Below, piece after piece: positions 41,779-54,199 of a stretch of DNA of 64,000 bases (positions are counted from its first letter, which is position 1; every line of letters starts with the position of its first letter). Source of the DNA: Undaria pinnatifida (lineage: Eukaryota > Sar > Phaeophyceae > Laminariales > Alariaceae); assembly GCA_012845835.1 (NCBI GenBank), contig JABAKD010000008.1, positions 8,786,709-8,850,708 on the forward strand. The letters run 5' to 3'. The translations under genes were made by a program, and so were the position numbers. Below the pieces are notes generated by a model, which searched no databases, had not been told where the DNA came from, and was given only the letters and a program-made list of their open reading frames with translations.

Positions 41779-43536
41779 ACTTATAACTTCGTAGGCAAAT
41801 ACTAGTAGGTCTCGCCATGGCTGCACAAACTCTGCTTCTTTTTCACATATCGGAAAGTAGTCTGATTTTGCTTGCAACGCATACTTCCAAGTCTTAGACT
41901 ATAGTTATAACTTTGCAGATAGTCCCGGTTAACACATTGTTGGCCATCCTACCGAGGGGTTCTCGCTATCTGCTTGGAATTTGTGTGATATATTGTTACA
42001 GTGTCGAATGGTTTAAACTCCAATCATGGGGTCACATACGAGGATAGCAGGAGCAGGGGGGGGGGGTGACAGGTTAACACCCATGGCGTGGGGATGGAGC
42101 CTGGACGCGAGCCTGGACGCGCGGCTTGGGACGCAAATACGTAAAGTAGGTTGGTTTATTATGATATGTCAGATGGTAAGGTTATAGAAAGATCAACAGG
42201 AAAACCTGCTGGAGGCAGGTAGAGAAAACCAATAGAAATAGTGTACGAAAGCTAAAACCCTTTCGCTACCGCAAAATATCTTCCAACACTAATTCCAAGA
42301 GGTTTGCCCCCGCAAAAACGTCGATCCACTTCTAAAGGCGGCTCGACTATGAATACTACTGTCGGAAAATGTATCACCACATTGCATTATGGCATTCACC
42401 ACACCAATCAGCCCGGGTTCGTGGAGTGGAGGTTGTGTCCGACGCACAACGCAAGGAGCTGTACAATGCGCGCGTGGTTTGGTGCTGCGTGCACTGCTGC
42501 AAGCTCTTGCTATTAATAGACGTTTTACTGTATACCAAATCGCGCTCGTCATGTTTTTCGGCTGCGATACGCGGGCTCCAGAAATGTGATTATTCGCGTT
42601 GCCTGTAGCCCAAGACACACAGATAGGTGCAAGCTGTTTTAAATCATGCATCGCGGCCAAGAGTTAGTGCGGTACCTTCTAGTGCGGGGTCCCAATACAG
42701 TGCTGTGAAAATCGATTGTCACGACCGCCACATAATACCCTACTGTCCCGGCATAGTTCGGGGTCCCACTTTAGTGCCGCCATTGTCATATGGCAAGGCC
42801 ACGTCCTATTGAAGGACCACGACTAACTGCATTTTACTCCTACCTGGTATGCTTTACAATAGTCGTGCGCATGCATTACTAATAGTACAATGCCCAGAGA
42901 TCGACCACAAGCAAGTGGACATTCGAGCGTTTATGGCAGAGCGTTATCAAGTTGCGTATGTATGCTGTTCGGGGGTCGTTGGGACGCTGCTGTTAGCTCG
43001 CAGTAAGTGTCCTAGGGTTTATCGTTCCCTTCTGTAGCGCAAGTGGTGTCGTACCCATGGTGTAGTACAATGCAATGGAATTAGACGATATTACTACGAA
43101 CCAAAAAAGCACCAGCGGACTTTTGATGCTTTATCACGTACCAGGCACTGTATCGCTCTGCAGCTGCGCTCTATCACAGACGATCCTGATGAAATACTAT
43201 TGAGATGGGCGTCAAGCTTGCGAGAACGTGCATGACAGGGGATCTACCCACACGGTCGAACACAAGACTTTAAGTGCTGTCGCAGCTCAAACCGTCAAAG
43301 TTGGCGGTCAATAGGCCTGATGTTCGCCACACGGCCGAAAAGTACCTATGTAGGATGAATCGCCTTACCATATTGTTGATGTTATCACATTGACTCGCAT
43401 AATTACGTCCGTGGTCACAGGACAGGATCCAGTCACTCTGGAGCTGAGGAATACCCCAGGGAAAAAACACGAACAAACCAAAGGTGGTGCATGCATATAT
43501 CACAGCTGACGCAATTAGTATATAGGGTTCGGTACC
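41779..43536. other. Intergenic, no supported gene
   Basis: The stretch contains a G run at 42057-42066 and open frames near 42290-42660 on both strands without splice sites or motifs. TACCTGGTATGC occurs near 42840 and CGTACCAGGCACTG near 43137. Nothing recognised. Confidence 0.4.
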
Positions 43537-43561
43537 TTTATAAGGCGTGTCGCCTTATAAA
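43537..43561. repeat. Short perfect hairpin
   Basis: TTTATAAGGCG-TGT-CGCCTTATAAA has an 11-bp stem and 3-base loop. Flanking ACC/AGGT extends pairing with one bulged base. A partial echo (GCTATAAGGCGACTCC) lies about 30 bp downstream. No gene end adjoins it, so a terminator role is not supported. Confidence 0.6.
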
Positions 43562-45240
43562 AGGTGCTTTTCGGCTATTAGGCGAGTGCGGCTATAAGGC
43601 GACTCCAAGCCGCTTGTCACTAGGTCCCCTCACAATGGGTGGGGCCATCACTGCACCTAACGGCTGATTTTAAGATCGAGAGCAACGTTTGCCCGCCGAA
43701 CCTATGCATATACATAAAGCAAGATAAAGCAACCTCTACCTTCTATGCAGTACTCTTTTTTTAGTTCACCGAAAATCTGGGTGTACTCTAAATTCAAGAT
43801 AACTGGGCTTCTGGCGACACTGACCTTTTGGGCGAGATCTTGCGTCGTGATGACTGTTGATGCTCATGGTGGTGCAGAAGGGAGGTCAGGCTCTGCCCGG
43901 CGGTGGTGCTGAGGTGCGGTCTTCAATGTGATTATGCCGCTCGCGGTCAGGGACAGCCGAACCAGAGATCACCGACCACAGACCACAGATCACAGAAACA
44001 GGCTGGAGGTTAGAAGAGCAGAGGAGACAAGCGAGGCTGACCGAGCGGTAGCCGTGCTGGGCTTCTCCTGTCGCCCAGGAAGGAAACTTGCAGACAATAA
44101 TAATCGATTTTCTGAGTATGTCTTCGGCGGCGACCGTAGTGAAGCTCCTGCGCGGTGAGCGGAGGAAAAAGGGAACAGAGGAAGAGCGGAAGAGGGAGAG
44201 AGGAGGGAGAGGGCACGGGAAGGGACGACGTAGGCGAGGACTCAGGGCTGCTGGAGGAGAGGGGGGAAGAGAGGAGAAGGCGAGAGAGCATTGCGACGGA
44301 TGTGGGCATCGCATTTCTTTTATCGTGGGCCTACTTTCCTTAAAGAGCTCGCCGTGCCCACGCGAAAACAGGTCGACACACACTTTTTCCTCGGGAACAC
44401 GGATTCGATATGCATCGGAGCGAGCGCTGCGATGATGTTGCAAGGCGGCGTGCGAGCGACGGCGAGCGCGAGCGAGAGAGATAGGCACTCTGGCGAGCGA
44501 TCGCGAGCAACGTGTGATGGGATAACGCTAGGCAATCGATTTGGCGCCAAAATGCGTAAGAGGCCGACATGCAAAGTAAGGCACACACCCCATCGAAGCC
44601 CCTGCCCAGCCCAGTCAAGCGATCGAGCCGCAGCGTGCAAGCACCGACGAGGACTCCATGCTTTCGATCTGTCGTCCCAAGGGCTTGGAGCGAATCGTAA
44701 TTGAACGGCACAGACCTGGCATAACCCAGTGCGCATTGATATACCTTGCAAGCGAGATCCTCTACCGGAACAACTTACCGGAACATTGGAGTCGTCGACC
44801 CCCCTCGCGCTCGGAATATAGGAGAGTCAGCAAAGGACCAGCAGAGGAGGAGAGGAGGAGGAAGGCACGACCTTCTCAGATTGATGACGACGATGATGGT
44901 GGTGTGTCGACGAACCACCTGGGCAGCCGCCTGGGAAGCGCGGGTCCGCATGGAACAGGCGAGGCAAGCGGGAGGCAGGCACAGACAGGCAACAGACGGC
45001 GCTTCCGCCCTGGAAGAAGACCATCGTGTGGCAACCCATGCGCAGGGTGGCACACGGCCGTGTGGTTGACTGGAGGTTAGGGGGGTGGGGGGGCGGGGTC
45101 GCTTGTTGCAGAAGGAAGTCGTCAGAGAGGGGTCGGCTGCCAGGGAAGGAGGAAGAGGTATGGTGACGCGGGGGGATGGCGCCAAATTGGGCGGGTGGGG
45201 TGGCCGTTGAGAATTACGGTGCGTGTGCTTATACAACGGC
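43562..45240. other. Intergenic; purine-rich tract and one unproven frame
   Basis: Positions 44155-44290 are almost pure A/G on the plus strand. A 140-codon frame at 44658-45080 contains QIDDDDDGGVSTNHLGSRLG and many Arg/Gly, but overlapping frames look equally plausible and no splice signals decide. I do not call a gene. Confidence 0.35.
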
Positions 45241-48200
45241 AGCAGGCGGTAACTTTGGCATTGCCTTGTATTTCAATATGTGTTGAAATAAGATATCGCA
45301 CGTGTTTAATGCTTAATCGTACTGACTTCACGTGTTTGTGTGATTATTGCTAAGAATATGTTAACACGTTGGGATATGGTTGGCGAACTATCTCACAAAA
45401 TATCTCTTTAAGGTCAATTTTTCTTATAATCATCAAGCATATCGTGCAACCGCACAATATAATATTGGTCGGAGTTACCCCAACATCCCGACGCTGCCCA
45501 TGGCTCTTCATTGGTTGGCCCACGTTGTGCTCGAGCGTGTTTTGTTTTTGCCAGCTTTCCTCACGGCTGACAGTTCCGTGACGAACGTAATGAAGACCAG
45601 AAAATGGAGGTGTCACCTGCGTAATATTGTAGGCTATGACACGTACTACGTGCAGGCTCCAGGTGGCAGGATGGTTGCGGCTGTCATGTGAGGTGTTTAT
45701 TGCTATGATATACGTGTGATATGTAGAACCATACGCAGCCTCGGTTCCATGAAATACATGCCAGGTTTGATGCTATTATAATAGCTATCGAAGGATGGTA
45801 CGTACACAGTTTTAGTATCGAACAGAGTAGGTAGCAGAACTACACAATTGCCACCTCTCTCGTGAGAAAACAGGCTGTGAAAAGTTTTCTGAGTTTTCCT
45901 GGAAATATAATAAAAACCCGGTGATCATTGTACTAAAGTTAGTGTCAAACGTACACCCTTCTTCCTCAAGTGCATACGCGATCTCGTAGTAATAGAGTGG
46001 TAGTAGTAAGATTCTGGATTATGGGTAGTACTGGTCGGGCTGCATAAGTTAAGCAATATGATTTAGTGACGACCAGTCGGTCCGGTCTGGTCTGAGAGTG
46101 AGTGCATGAAGATGAGAGTGTGTCGCCGCCAGCTTTGAAATATTGAAACATGGACACAACAATTGGCAGGAGGTAGTTTGGCGGTTGGTGAGAAGATGCT
46201 AACACTGCAGTGAGCACTATACTCCTTACTTGTGGTGTAATAGTGTTTAAACTAGCAGTTCGACGCTGCGGTGTTATTTTTGCTGATGTACTCCGCCGAA
46301 ATACTACTACAGCGGGGACCTATCATGGGCTATGACGGTGAGAGAAAGGACTCACGAATGTATTGGAGTCTATAAGTCATTGACTACAACATGAAGTAGG
46401 GTACACATCCCGGATGAATAGACAACAGTTGTTAGTAACGATCTTACCAGTCAAACTGTGTAGATACGATAGATACTGTACAATGAGCGCGCAGTCGTCC
46501 GAGCAGTGTGATGCAGCCCAAAAGTGCCGTGTACCAGGTAGATTACTTAGGGCATCACTTGTGCCCTGTACCGTCCCCTTGTCCAGCAGCCCGGGATGAT
46601 TGGCGTGACAGGCGAGCTGTAATCACCATTTACTTGTTTCGGTCTTCCCTCTTCCCTCTTCCCTCTCAAGTGCCAAAATGGTTACAGCAGCGTGTTGAAA
46701 CTTGTTTTAGAGACAGGCGACAGTTATCCATCGACGATGGGGGGCGGACTTGCTACAAAGGCAAGACATATTATTCGAAGCACGTAAGAACTGCATGTGT
46801 CCCGAATATATTGACGCTCCTCGTGTCGGAAAAAAGGAACACATGAATTCCTCAACGCGCATGCAAACACATAATATAACATGAACGCACCTGCTCCGAT
46901 TGATAATAGCTATTACATGTATACTTAGTATAGTCTATGGAGGTACAGTATCAAGTATAGTACAAAGTGCCGACAATATGGTGCGGTCTATCCATGCATG
47001 TGCATAGTCTATATGTCAATTTCACCAGACCACGCCGTGAAGTTACACGTACAGCCAGCACTCGCACAAATCTCCGGTGCGTGTGTATATACACCTTCAT
47101 AATATTAATATTCGTACGTATATATCACAGGTAGGCACACCAGGTACTCCTCTAATACTATTGACACTGCAGACTCTCCCATGTTCTTTAAGGTGTGCCT
47201 TATAAACACTAACATCATACAGACAATAGTCGCCGGGTAGCGCTGGGTCGGCGGCGTGTGTGTGAATGCTGATCGCGGGAACCTCTGTTTTCGGCTTTTT
47301 ATACGAGCCCTTTTCAACTAACAAAGTCCTGTACTAACGGAAGGTACAGAGTATCACAGCAGTATTCTCATTGCCTCCTGTCTAGAGATAATTGGGTCAC
47401 GGAAACGGGTGCCCCGCCCCTCCAGGGGAGGTCAGGGTATCAACCGACGCGTCGCCCACCAAAAACATCGCTCCTGCAACGACGTACGCCCTAAGCCAAC
47501 CCCTAGGCAACTACTGCTAGCTGTTGTTCCGGTTTTCGAAGAATCGTCTTTCAAAAGCTTCGGATGCACAGGCCTGCTCGAAAACGGTAGCACACTTGTT
47601 CAGAAGAACGCTGCAATGCTTTTTGGGGGGGGGCGTCGCAGCCTAGGGACTCCAACCTGGTGGGCAAAATAAAACCTCGCTATAAACCGTTGCACACAAA
47701 AGATCCCGCGTACACACTACAGGAACCGGACAACACCCCATTCTACGTATAAAGCAGGGAGCATCGACAAAACACTTGCAATAAACACACGATCGAAATA
47801 AAAACGCGAAGAGTCATGGATCCGTTGCGTCGAGAAAACACATGTTTTCCTGCGGTACGAACGTGTCGGGACGGCGTCAACCATACTAGCGTCAAGTCTA
47901 ACTCACATCCCACACACCCCATTAGTGCCAGACCCATCAGTGCCAGACAAAAGAATATGCACACTAGGTATAGACTATACCGACAAGAACAGTAGCACTT
48001 GCATATCCCGTCGAGCACGGCCACGCCGGAAGAAACTACACAAATAGAAAAAAGAACCACACCCGTACGCATGCGTATATGGGCGGCTTATAACGAACAC
48101 AAAAAAACAGAGAAAAATGGCTCACGTACAGATTTCACAACCAAAAAACAAAAATAAATAAATCCTACACTCATTATAGCTATCCAAGCTGTCACCTGCG

Positions 48201-48336
48201 GCGTGCCCTTCCTTAGTTGGGGAGCCCCGGCAGTCAGAAATGCTATGCCCAAAAAGAGCTACCCCCCTCGTAGCAAGCATCCCCTCTACGGTGGAGGCGT
48301 GTTTCCCCCCTCGGGTTTGAAAGTACCAACACTAAA
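45241..48336. other. Intergenic, 3 kb without recognised genes
   Basis: I examined both strands and found no recognisable protein motif, RNA gene or transposon. Motifs noted are GTACCAGGTAG near 46530, CACCAGGTACTCC near 47138 and AT-rich sequence at 46860-47000. The last part (about 48200-48336) would be the 3' flank or UTR of the HIUase gene. Confidence 0.45.
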
Positions 48337-48516
48337 CTAACTCCCCCGGTAGGTCGAGTATCCGAACGGACTGAGAAGCAAAGGGATGTGGAAGTGCTCC
48401 GAGGGGTCCTCAACACGAAACATCACCGCAACCTCGGGGTAGAAACAAGGGGCGCCCGTGGATCGAAAGTAGGCCTCCGTGTCGAACGTGACGCGGTAAG
48501 TACCCTTCACCAACTC
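48337..48516 (-). CDS. HIUH: 5-hydroxyisourate hydrolase, exon 2 (C-terminal half)
   Basis: This 60-codon exon (with TAG stop at 48337-48339) follows a strong acceptor on the minus strand (GTTTATTTACAG|GAG). It encodes ELVKGTYRVTFDTEAYF, then a PCFYPEVAVMFRV strand, and ends EHFHIPLLLSPFGYSTYRGS. The H-x-P-L-L and terminal Y-R-G-S are signatures of HIUase, the transthyretin-related enzyme that opens 5-hydroxyisourate in urate breakdown; the serine-ended tetrapeptide distinguishes the enzyme from the hormone carrier transthyretin. Phase 0 start matches exon 1. The expected active-site His and C-terminal motif are both present. Confidence 0.93.
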   Translation of the reverse strand, partial: ELVKGTYRVTFDTEAYFRSTGAPCFYPEVAVMFRVEDPSEHFHIPLLLSPFGYSTYRGS

Positions 48517-49894
48517 CTGTAAATAAACGGGGGCGACAGCGAAACAACAGCCGTGATGTCAGACATACATTTGTTTTCCCTTCAAACTTCATGTTTCCGT
48601 CGAATAACACTATACTACAAAAGGCGAAATCTTGATCTACACATAATTTCAGAATTCGGCGATTACCGACGGCCAGGAAAGGCCGGTGGCACTGCTCTGT
48701 TGGGATTATGATGATCATCATCATGTCCTCAATATCAGCTAGCGCCTAGCGCATGGTCACAAGAACAAAAAAAATCATGTGTGTGTGGGGGGTACTGGTT
48801 TTTACCAGGTACTCGATAAGAGAAATTATAGGCCCGCCCGTATTCCGTGCATGAAAAACACGTCTGAGTATACACGTCGAAGAGAGTAGTATTGTACTAA
48901 TTGTAGCCCGTACAACCAGTTAGATGGGCGGCAAGTTCGTAGCGCTTGCAGCCAGTTTGGGAGCAACTTTTTCATTTTGCTCACTCTCATTGGCCGAACT
49001 GCTTCCGCGGGCTGGGAGTCGCAACAAAAAATGTTTCAACATGTGACTCTGACTCCGCTTGGCACCCTTATCCCACGCCGACCTGATCACTCCCAGACTG
49101 AGCGCTCCAATCTGACACTGACCCTTTATGTATAGCTAGCCGTCGCCAGGGCCCGCTTGGCAACGTGATCCCACGCCGACGGCTACAGCCAGGTGGCAAC
49201 ATCGCTCTAAACTATTTTCGCCAGAAACTTGCGCGAATGAATGCGCGAGAAATCACAGCATGCTGTAGTGTTTGCGAAAGTATGTTTTTAGAAATGTACT
49301 TCAAAATCGTCCCGAAGGCAAGATCTGCGGTGAATTTATGAAAAAACGGCAAAAATCTACTTTTATCGAAGACAGTTTTTGAGCAAAAGTTACGGTAAAT
49401 TTTGTCTCTATGTTTTATTGGTCTACAACGCACGGAGCATTTGCCCGAGGCAGAACGCGTGTGCAAGGGTCTGTAGCACCCCAAACAGGACCAAAAGCAC
49501 CACGCTGTTGTCACGACACCACGCAAGGAGCTCCGGAGGATCGGGAGGGTACCTCGGGCATGACGCGTGGGCGTAACATCAGGATTATTGGCTTATAAAC
49601 ACCGAGCATCTTCCATTCCTCGCACGCACCACCTGCGCTGCTTGCTCTATACACAACAAGACAACGGCTGAGAGCACAGAGGCTCGAGAGGTGTAGCTGG
49701 AGTATGCCGCGGACGAGCGGCATTGGGTTGTGCCAGCGGGCCGCCGGCGGACTGCAGGCGGCCCGGTGCTACGGTACGCCCTCGCCCGCTAGGTGTCAGG
49801 ATGCGCCGTTCCAGAATGGACTACTTGTACTCGTTCTCATGACAGCAAGATGACCACTCGTTCGTGAAAATTCCACCACGCCACGATAGAGCAG

Positions 49895-49950
49895 CAGCAG
49901 CAGCGACGGGAGCAACAGCAGCAGCAGCAGCAGCAGCAGCGACGAGAAGA
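49895..49950 (+). repeat. (CAG)n microsatellite in the HIUase intron
   Basis: AGCAGCAGCAGC runs twice, interrupted by GACGGGAGCAA, near 49893-49943. Simple trinucleotide repeat. Confidence 0.8.
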
Positions 49951-50756
49951 ATAGTCGGTCCCAAAATCGAAAAATGCCTAAATGGAAGCTGTTGTTGTTG
50001 CTGCTGCTCGTGGTGGTGCTGATCCCCGTTTGTTTTTGTTGCTCAAGCTGATGCTGCCGCTAGCTGCCGCTAACTGTGCTGCTGCTTCCGGTCGTGGGAC
50101 AGCAGCGGGCGGCACTGTGGTTCAACTGTTTGTGCATCGTTGCTGGGTTGCCATTGCTACTCGTACGTTTCTTGTACGCTGTTTTTTTCCTTTCGCTTCG
50201 TTTTTGGGTTTGCCGCGTTGCCGCACATTCCCACATCCCTCGTCAAGTTCGGAGGCGTCGCCTGCAGGATTTTTTTACCTCTAGCGCAAACACACCTAAA
50301 TCTTGGTGGGAAGGCAATTCATCTTTTTTAGCGGAAGGAAAGTAAATAAATTCTAAAAACGTATCTTCGCAAACACTCCACTAGGGCGAAAAAAAAGTTC
50401 ACGACAGCTGCCGACGTATAGCCAACTATTAATAACTGAAGCTTGTATATTGCACCGATCGCCCGCAATAAAAACACTGCCAGATCTCGAGCGGGGACGC
50501 AAAACCCAGCTCCAAAGACGACGCAAAAAAATGGGTGTACGATCATCGTCCATTTCCAAAGTACGAAAAATGAACCTGGGTACCATGCTTGAACTCGCCT
50601 TCCCCTTGTTGAACTACCCGTATTATCACCCGAGGTAAAATTGAACTTAACAGATACGGTAGTAGTTCGAAACATGTTCGTAGCTCCAGCCTTGAAATAT
50701 TATACCTGGTGTATAGGGTACCTATTATTATCTGCACTTATTTTATAAAAGGGTCC

Positions 50757-50850
50757 TAACGTCAGCTGTGAGTTCCACGAAACATAGGGTCGATACTCAT
50801 CTTTGCAAGCTGCGTAATACACTGGTCGCCCGTTCTTAGTAAGTTTTCAT
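50757..50850 (+). repeat. Fragment of the 7655-8600 family
   Basis: CGTCAGCTGTGAGTTCCACG, GGGTCGATACTCATCTTTGCAAGC and TGCGTAATACACTGGTCGCCCG match the diagnostic end. It is closest to the copy at 62786. Confidence 0.65.
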
Positions 50851-51218
50851 GAGTCAAAACCTAATATAAGATGCCATTGTAATATTGTATTATGCCGGTA
50901 ATACTTATCATGCATGACCAAGTGTTAGATTGGTAACACATCAATCGTTTGTATACCTGACAAACGCTACCATAGATAGAGGTAGCATTTTTCGTCTGAA
51001 ACGGTTTCTGAATGAATGACGGGGCTCCTTAGCCCAAACATCGTCGGAAATAGGCCAAATTATTTTTGGCATGATTTTCTCGTTCTATACCTAGGCCATA
51101 TGGATTTTTCACCCGGTAGCAGCTTCATTCAAATCAGTTTTTGGGAAAGGTTTTAAGCTCCCAAATTGAAGAACTTCAGAAAAAAAGTGGTGCACCTCTA
51201 TCGTAGCCCGCGTTACTT

Positions 51219-51223
51219 AGCAA

Positions 51224-51299
<76 letters not shown>

Positions 51300-51302
51300 C
51301 AT
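51219..51302 (+). repeat. (CAA)n microsatellite with CATCAA interruptions
   Basis: CAACAACAACAACAACAACAACATCAAC-type sequence spans about 80 bp. The Thr-rich frame across it is not a gene. Confidence 0.85.
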
Positions 51303-51884
51303 AACGACTACTGCAACAGTTAGAACGGGCTTGACAGCAAGAAACGCCAATTTAATGCTCGCGTATGCAAGTCAGTACTGCGTGTTCGCACTCTGAGCAC
51401 GGCGGAATCTTTGTTGTGACGCCAACCTTGAAATATAAACAGGCTTTTCTACACGTAGCAGAGGGTAGAATTTGGTGTAGCGCTCCCGCCTGAGCGTGAT
51501 TCTTACCCATTTTTTTCCGGAGGTAACCGTAAAAAAATGGCGCCTCGGTTTCTTATCATGACTGGGTTGTCATTTGCTCGTGGGCCATACCAGAGGTACA
51601 TGGCAATTTCTACCAGGAACCTGGTATTTGTATGCATACAACGGAACGATGTTGTTGGTGATAATGTAGGTAGTTTTTTTTTGTAATTGGATTTACGGTA
51701 TGGCCGTCGCGGAAGTCGTCCGCCCATCCGCCCGATTGCTCGCTCGATCCGTTGATCTCGCTCCGGTCGGTCGTCGATCGCCCGTTTCTTGGACCGCCTT
51801 TGTCGATCGCGCGCCGTCGTCCCTTCGCTCGCTCGCTCGTTCGCCCGACGCCGCTTTTACATAAAACAGAACAAAGTTGACGTT

Positions 51885-52050
51885 GATGTCCTATTGTTTA
51901 AAAAAAATGAAAAAAATACACTCCAGCTGTGAGATCGACCACAAAGGGGTTGTGATCAAAACTCAGCTTTGCAAGCTGCGTGTGATGCTTCGATCGCGCG
52001 TGTTATGGAGTGTGTATACCCTCGTGAAAGATACAGGTCGATTTTTACCA
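51885..52050 (+). repeat. Fragment of the 7655-8600 family
   Basis: ATACACTCCAGCTGTGAGATCG, TTTGCAAGCTGCGTGTGATGC, TTCGATCGCGCGTGTTATGG and AAGATACAGGTCGATTTTTACC match the start of copy 1. It is followed by a (GTT)n/(GGT)n run at 52055-52098. Confidence 0.7.
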
Positions 52051-52379
52051 GGAAGTTGTTGTTGTTGTTGGTGGTGGTGGTGGTGGTGGTGGTGGTGACG
52101 GTGTTGGTGTATGCCTTGGTTTCGTGTGGTCTTACGGATGCGCCGTCCAGGGATGTTTCGGCCAGGATTTCGGCGAGGGTCGGGGGGGTAGATGGCACGG
52201 TAGAGGGCGAAAGGCATCGTCTCGCGCCGTGCCGGGCAGCGCTCGGCGCGGCAAGATCGCGGCATCAGCGAGCCGACGGAGCCAAAACTCCTTTAGAACT
52301 GCACCCTCGTTCTTCGTGACAAAAGACTTGGAATTTAGTGGTATAGAAATACTTATTCTTGTCTTTCTGCTGAAAGTGC

Positions 52380-53290
52380 TCCGTTGGTGCATCCCTGGCA
52401 TCTCCGGGAGTCCCACTTGGACACCGCCTCCGTCCACTACTTGCGGAACGGTCCAGCTTTTCTTTGATTTCTTGCTCCACCTTACTATGTTCATTTTTGC
52501 TCGTTTTTCCAGTTGTTTCTTGACTTGTCAGCTGCTTCCTGTTTTTTTTTTCTGCCAACACGATTTTAACCTTTTCGCGGACTTTTCTTCCTTTTTGTGT
52601 AGTAAGTTGAACTTACAATTTGCCGCTAATTCGTCACCTGTACATTACTTGCGGAACGGCCCAGCTTTACCTTTCTTTGATTTCCACCATTGGTTTTAGT
52701 ACTTGCACGAAGTTTCATCATATCAGTTGATATCTCAGCTTGGTTTATCATCTCAGCTCAGCTCCGCCCAGGAGCCCACCGCAGCGCTATAGCTCAGCAG
52801 CGCAGCGCCGTGCAGTGCCGTGCAGTGCCGTGCCCTGCAGCTCAGCTCAGCAGCGCACCGCGGCGCTAGCATAGCAGAGCGCAGCGCCGCGCGGTGCCGT
52901 GCTTTACCGTGCTTTGCCGTGCTTTGCCATGCTGCGGGCTTTGCTGTACTTTCTCCTTCGTATAATTCGCAGTATCATACAACTTACCGGTACTATTAAT
53001 ACTTCACCGTGTTTGTACACATTACGTTGTTGAATCACAATGCACGCCCAGCTCAGGTCAGCCCGGCTACATGTAGCTCAGCAGCGCAGCGCAGCACGGT
53101 GCCGTGCCTTGCCCTGCATTTTGCGGTGCTGTGTCGTGCGGCGCTGTGCGTTCTTTTGAACATCCAGCAGTAGTACCAGGTATGATACAGGTACCAGGTA
53201 TCGGTATGCACATATTGTGTACTCGTCTTTTTGCGTTCTTCAATTGATTGTCCCATCTCGGTCCCCATGCCGCCCCCCCCCCCCCCACCA
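52380..53290 (-). repeat. CACGGCAC/GCTGAG-rich repeat element, copy 2 (inverted)
   Basis: Reverse complement of the element at 29208-29860: GCGGAACGGTCCAGCTTTTC near 52444, runs of CAGCTCAGCAGCGCAGCGC and GTGCCGTGC, GGTACCAGGTATC, and CTTCAATTGATTGTCCC at the right end. A second GCGGAACGGCCCAGCTTTACC near 52653 shows a local duplication. It is longer than copy 1 because of repeat expansion. Confidence 0.7.
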
Positions 53291-53890
53291 AATATCACAC
53301 GTACTGCAGATCAGAAAGTGACATCAACAAGCACACAGCACAGCGCAGGGCAATTAGCTCTGCACAAGCACCTCTTGGCATTATCAATTCGCTATAAGTA
53401 CCAAATAACCATGGGCCTCTTCTTTCTGCCCCCTTTTTTTTACTGGTTCCAGTTGAATTCTTCCTTGCACGAGCGTAGCGGGCGGCGTCAGCCGCCCGCG
53501 GAACTGAGCCCTGTGCTTTCTTTAGAACACACAGTACCACCAGGTATTAGGCGAATTACCAGGTACCAGATACCGGTATTTCCGGTATACGTGTGGGTAC
53601 TCGTCTTTTTGCTTTCGTCGTTGATTTGGTCTTCCAGCTCGGTCCTCTTTGCGATTTTTTCTTCGCAAATTACACCCGTACTGCCGATCAGAACGTGACA
53701 TCGCCAACAAACACACAGCACAGAGACAGGGCAATCAACTCCGCACAAGTGCTCTTGGCATCATCGAATCGCTAGTTGCACTAAATCATGGGCCTCTTCT
53801 TTCTGCCCCTTTACATTTAGTTGGAATCTTGATCTTCCTTTCGCGAGCGTAGCGGGCGGCGGACGCCGCCCGCGCAACGGAGCCCTTGTA
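53155..53890 (+). repeat. Tandem pair of ~370 bp units with GC hairpins (copies B and C)
   Basis: Each unit has a TACCAGGTA-rich start, GGTACTCGTCTTTTTGC, TCCCA/CCAGCTCGGTCC, CGTACTGC.GATCAGAA.GTGACATC, GCACAAG..CTCTTGGCATCAT, ATGGGCCTCTTCTTTCTGCCCC and a hairpin end. The hairpins are GCGGGCGGC-GTCA-GCCGCCCGC (53479-53499) and GCGGGCGGCG-GA-CGCCGCCCGC (about 53853-53874). The same module occurs as copy A at 22905-23115. Confidence 0.75.
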
Positions 53891-54199
53891 GGATACATTT
53901 TTCCAGGAGTTGAAACGCGGCGCAATTAAAACAGCTGCTATCGTACTACTGCTGCAATACGGTGTTTTTGTTCCTCCATCTACTGCTGTACAGGCCGTGG
54001 GACTCTAGTTGTTTCGAGGCGACATCAGCAGTAGCACACCAGCCCATGCCGGGCGAAGTTCTTTCTAGTGCCACCACTGCGCAGTGGCTACGTACTCGTA
54101 CGATACAGCAGTAGAGCTGCCTTGTACCTGTTGCGCACAAGCATGCAAACAGCTCCAGCTCGAGCAACAAGTTCATTGGCAATGCAAAGCAGCACTCAC

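Larger units (their letters stand above)
48517..54199 (-). other. HIUase intron, 5.7 kb, repeat-filled
   Basis: GTGAGT donor (54199 down) and TTTACAG acceptor (48517) bound a 5683-bp phase-0 intron. It contains (CAG)n, (CAA)n, two fragments of the 7655-8600 family, the GCTGAG-rich element and a tandem pair of GC-hairpin repeats. Joining the exons gives a protein of normal family length without any missing segment, so no further exon is needed. Confidence 0.8.

Noticed and set aside
43886-45236. Several 100-200 codon ORFs on both strands
   Set aside because: Overlapping frames of similar quality in purine-rich or Arg-rich sequence; no domain, no decisive codon bias. Noted as unproven.
48181-49000. 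Additional HIUase exon in the region next to exon 2
   Set aside because: The join of 54200 to 48516 already gives a complete domain in phase 0; no extra segment is missing, and frames here lack family motifs.
51166-51396. Thr-rich protein over the (CAA)n region
   Set aside because: Pure microsatellite translation without start context or splice sites.
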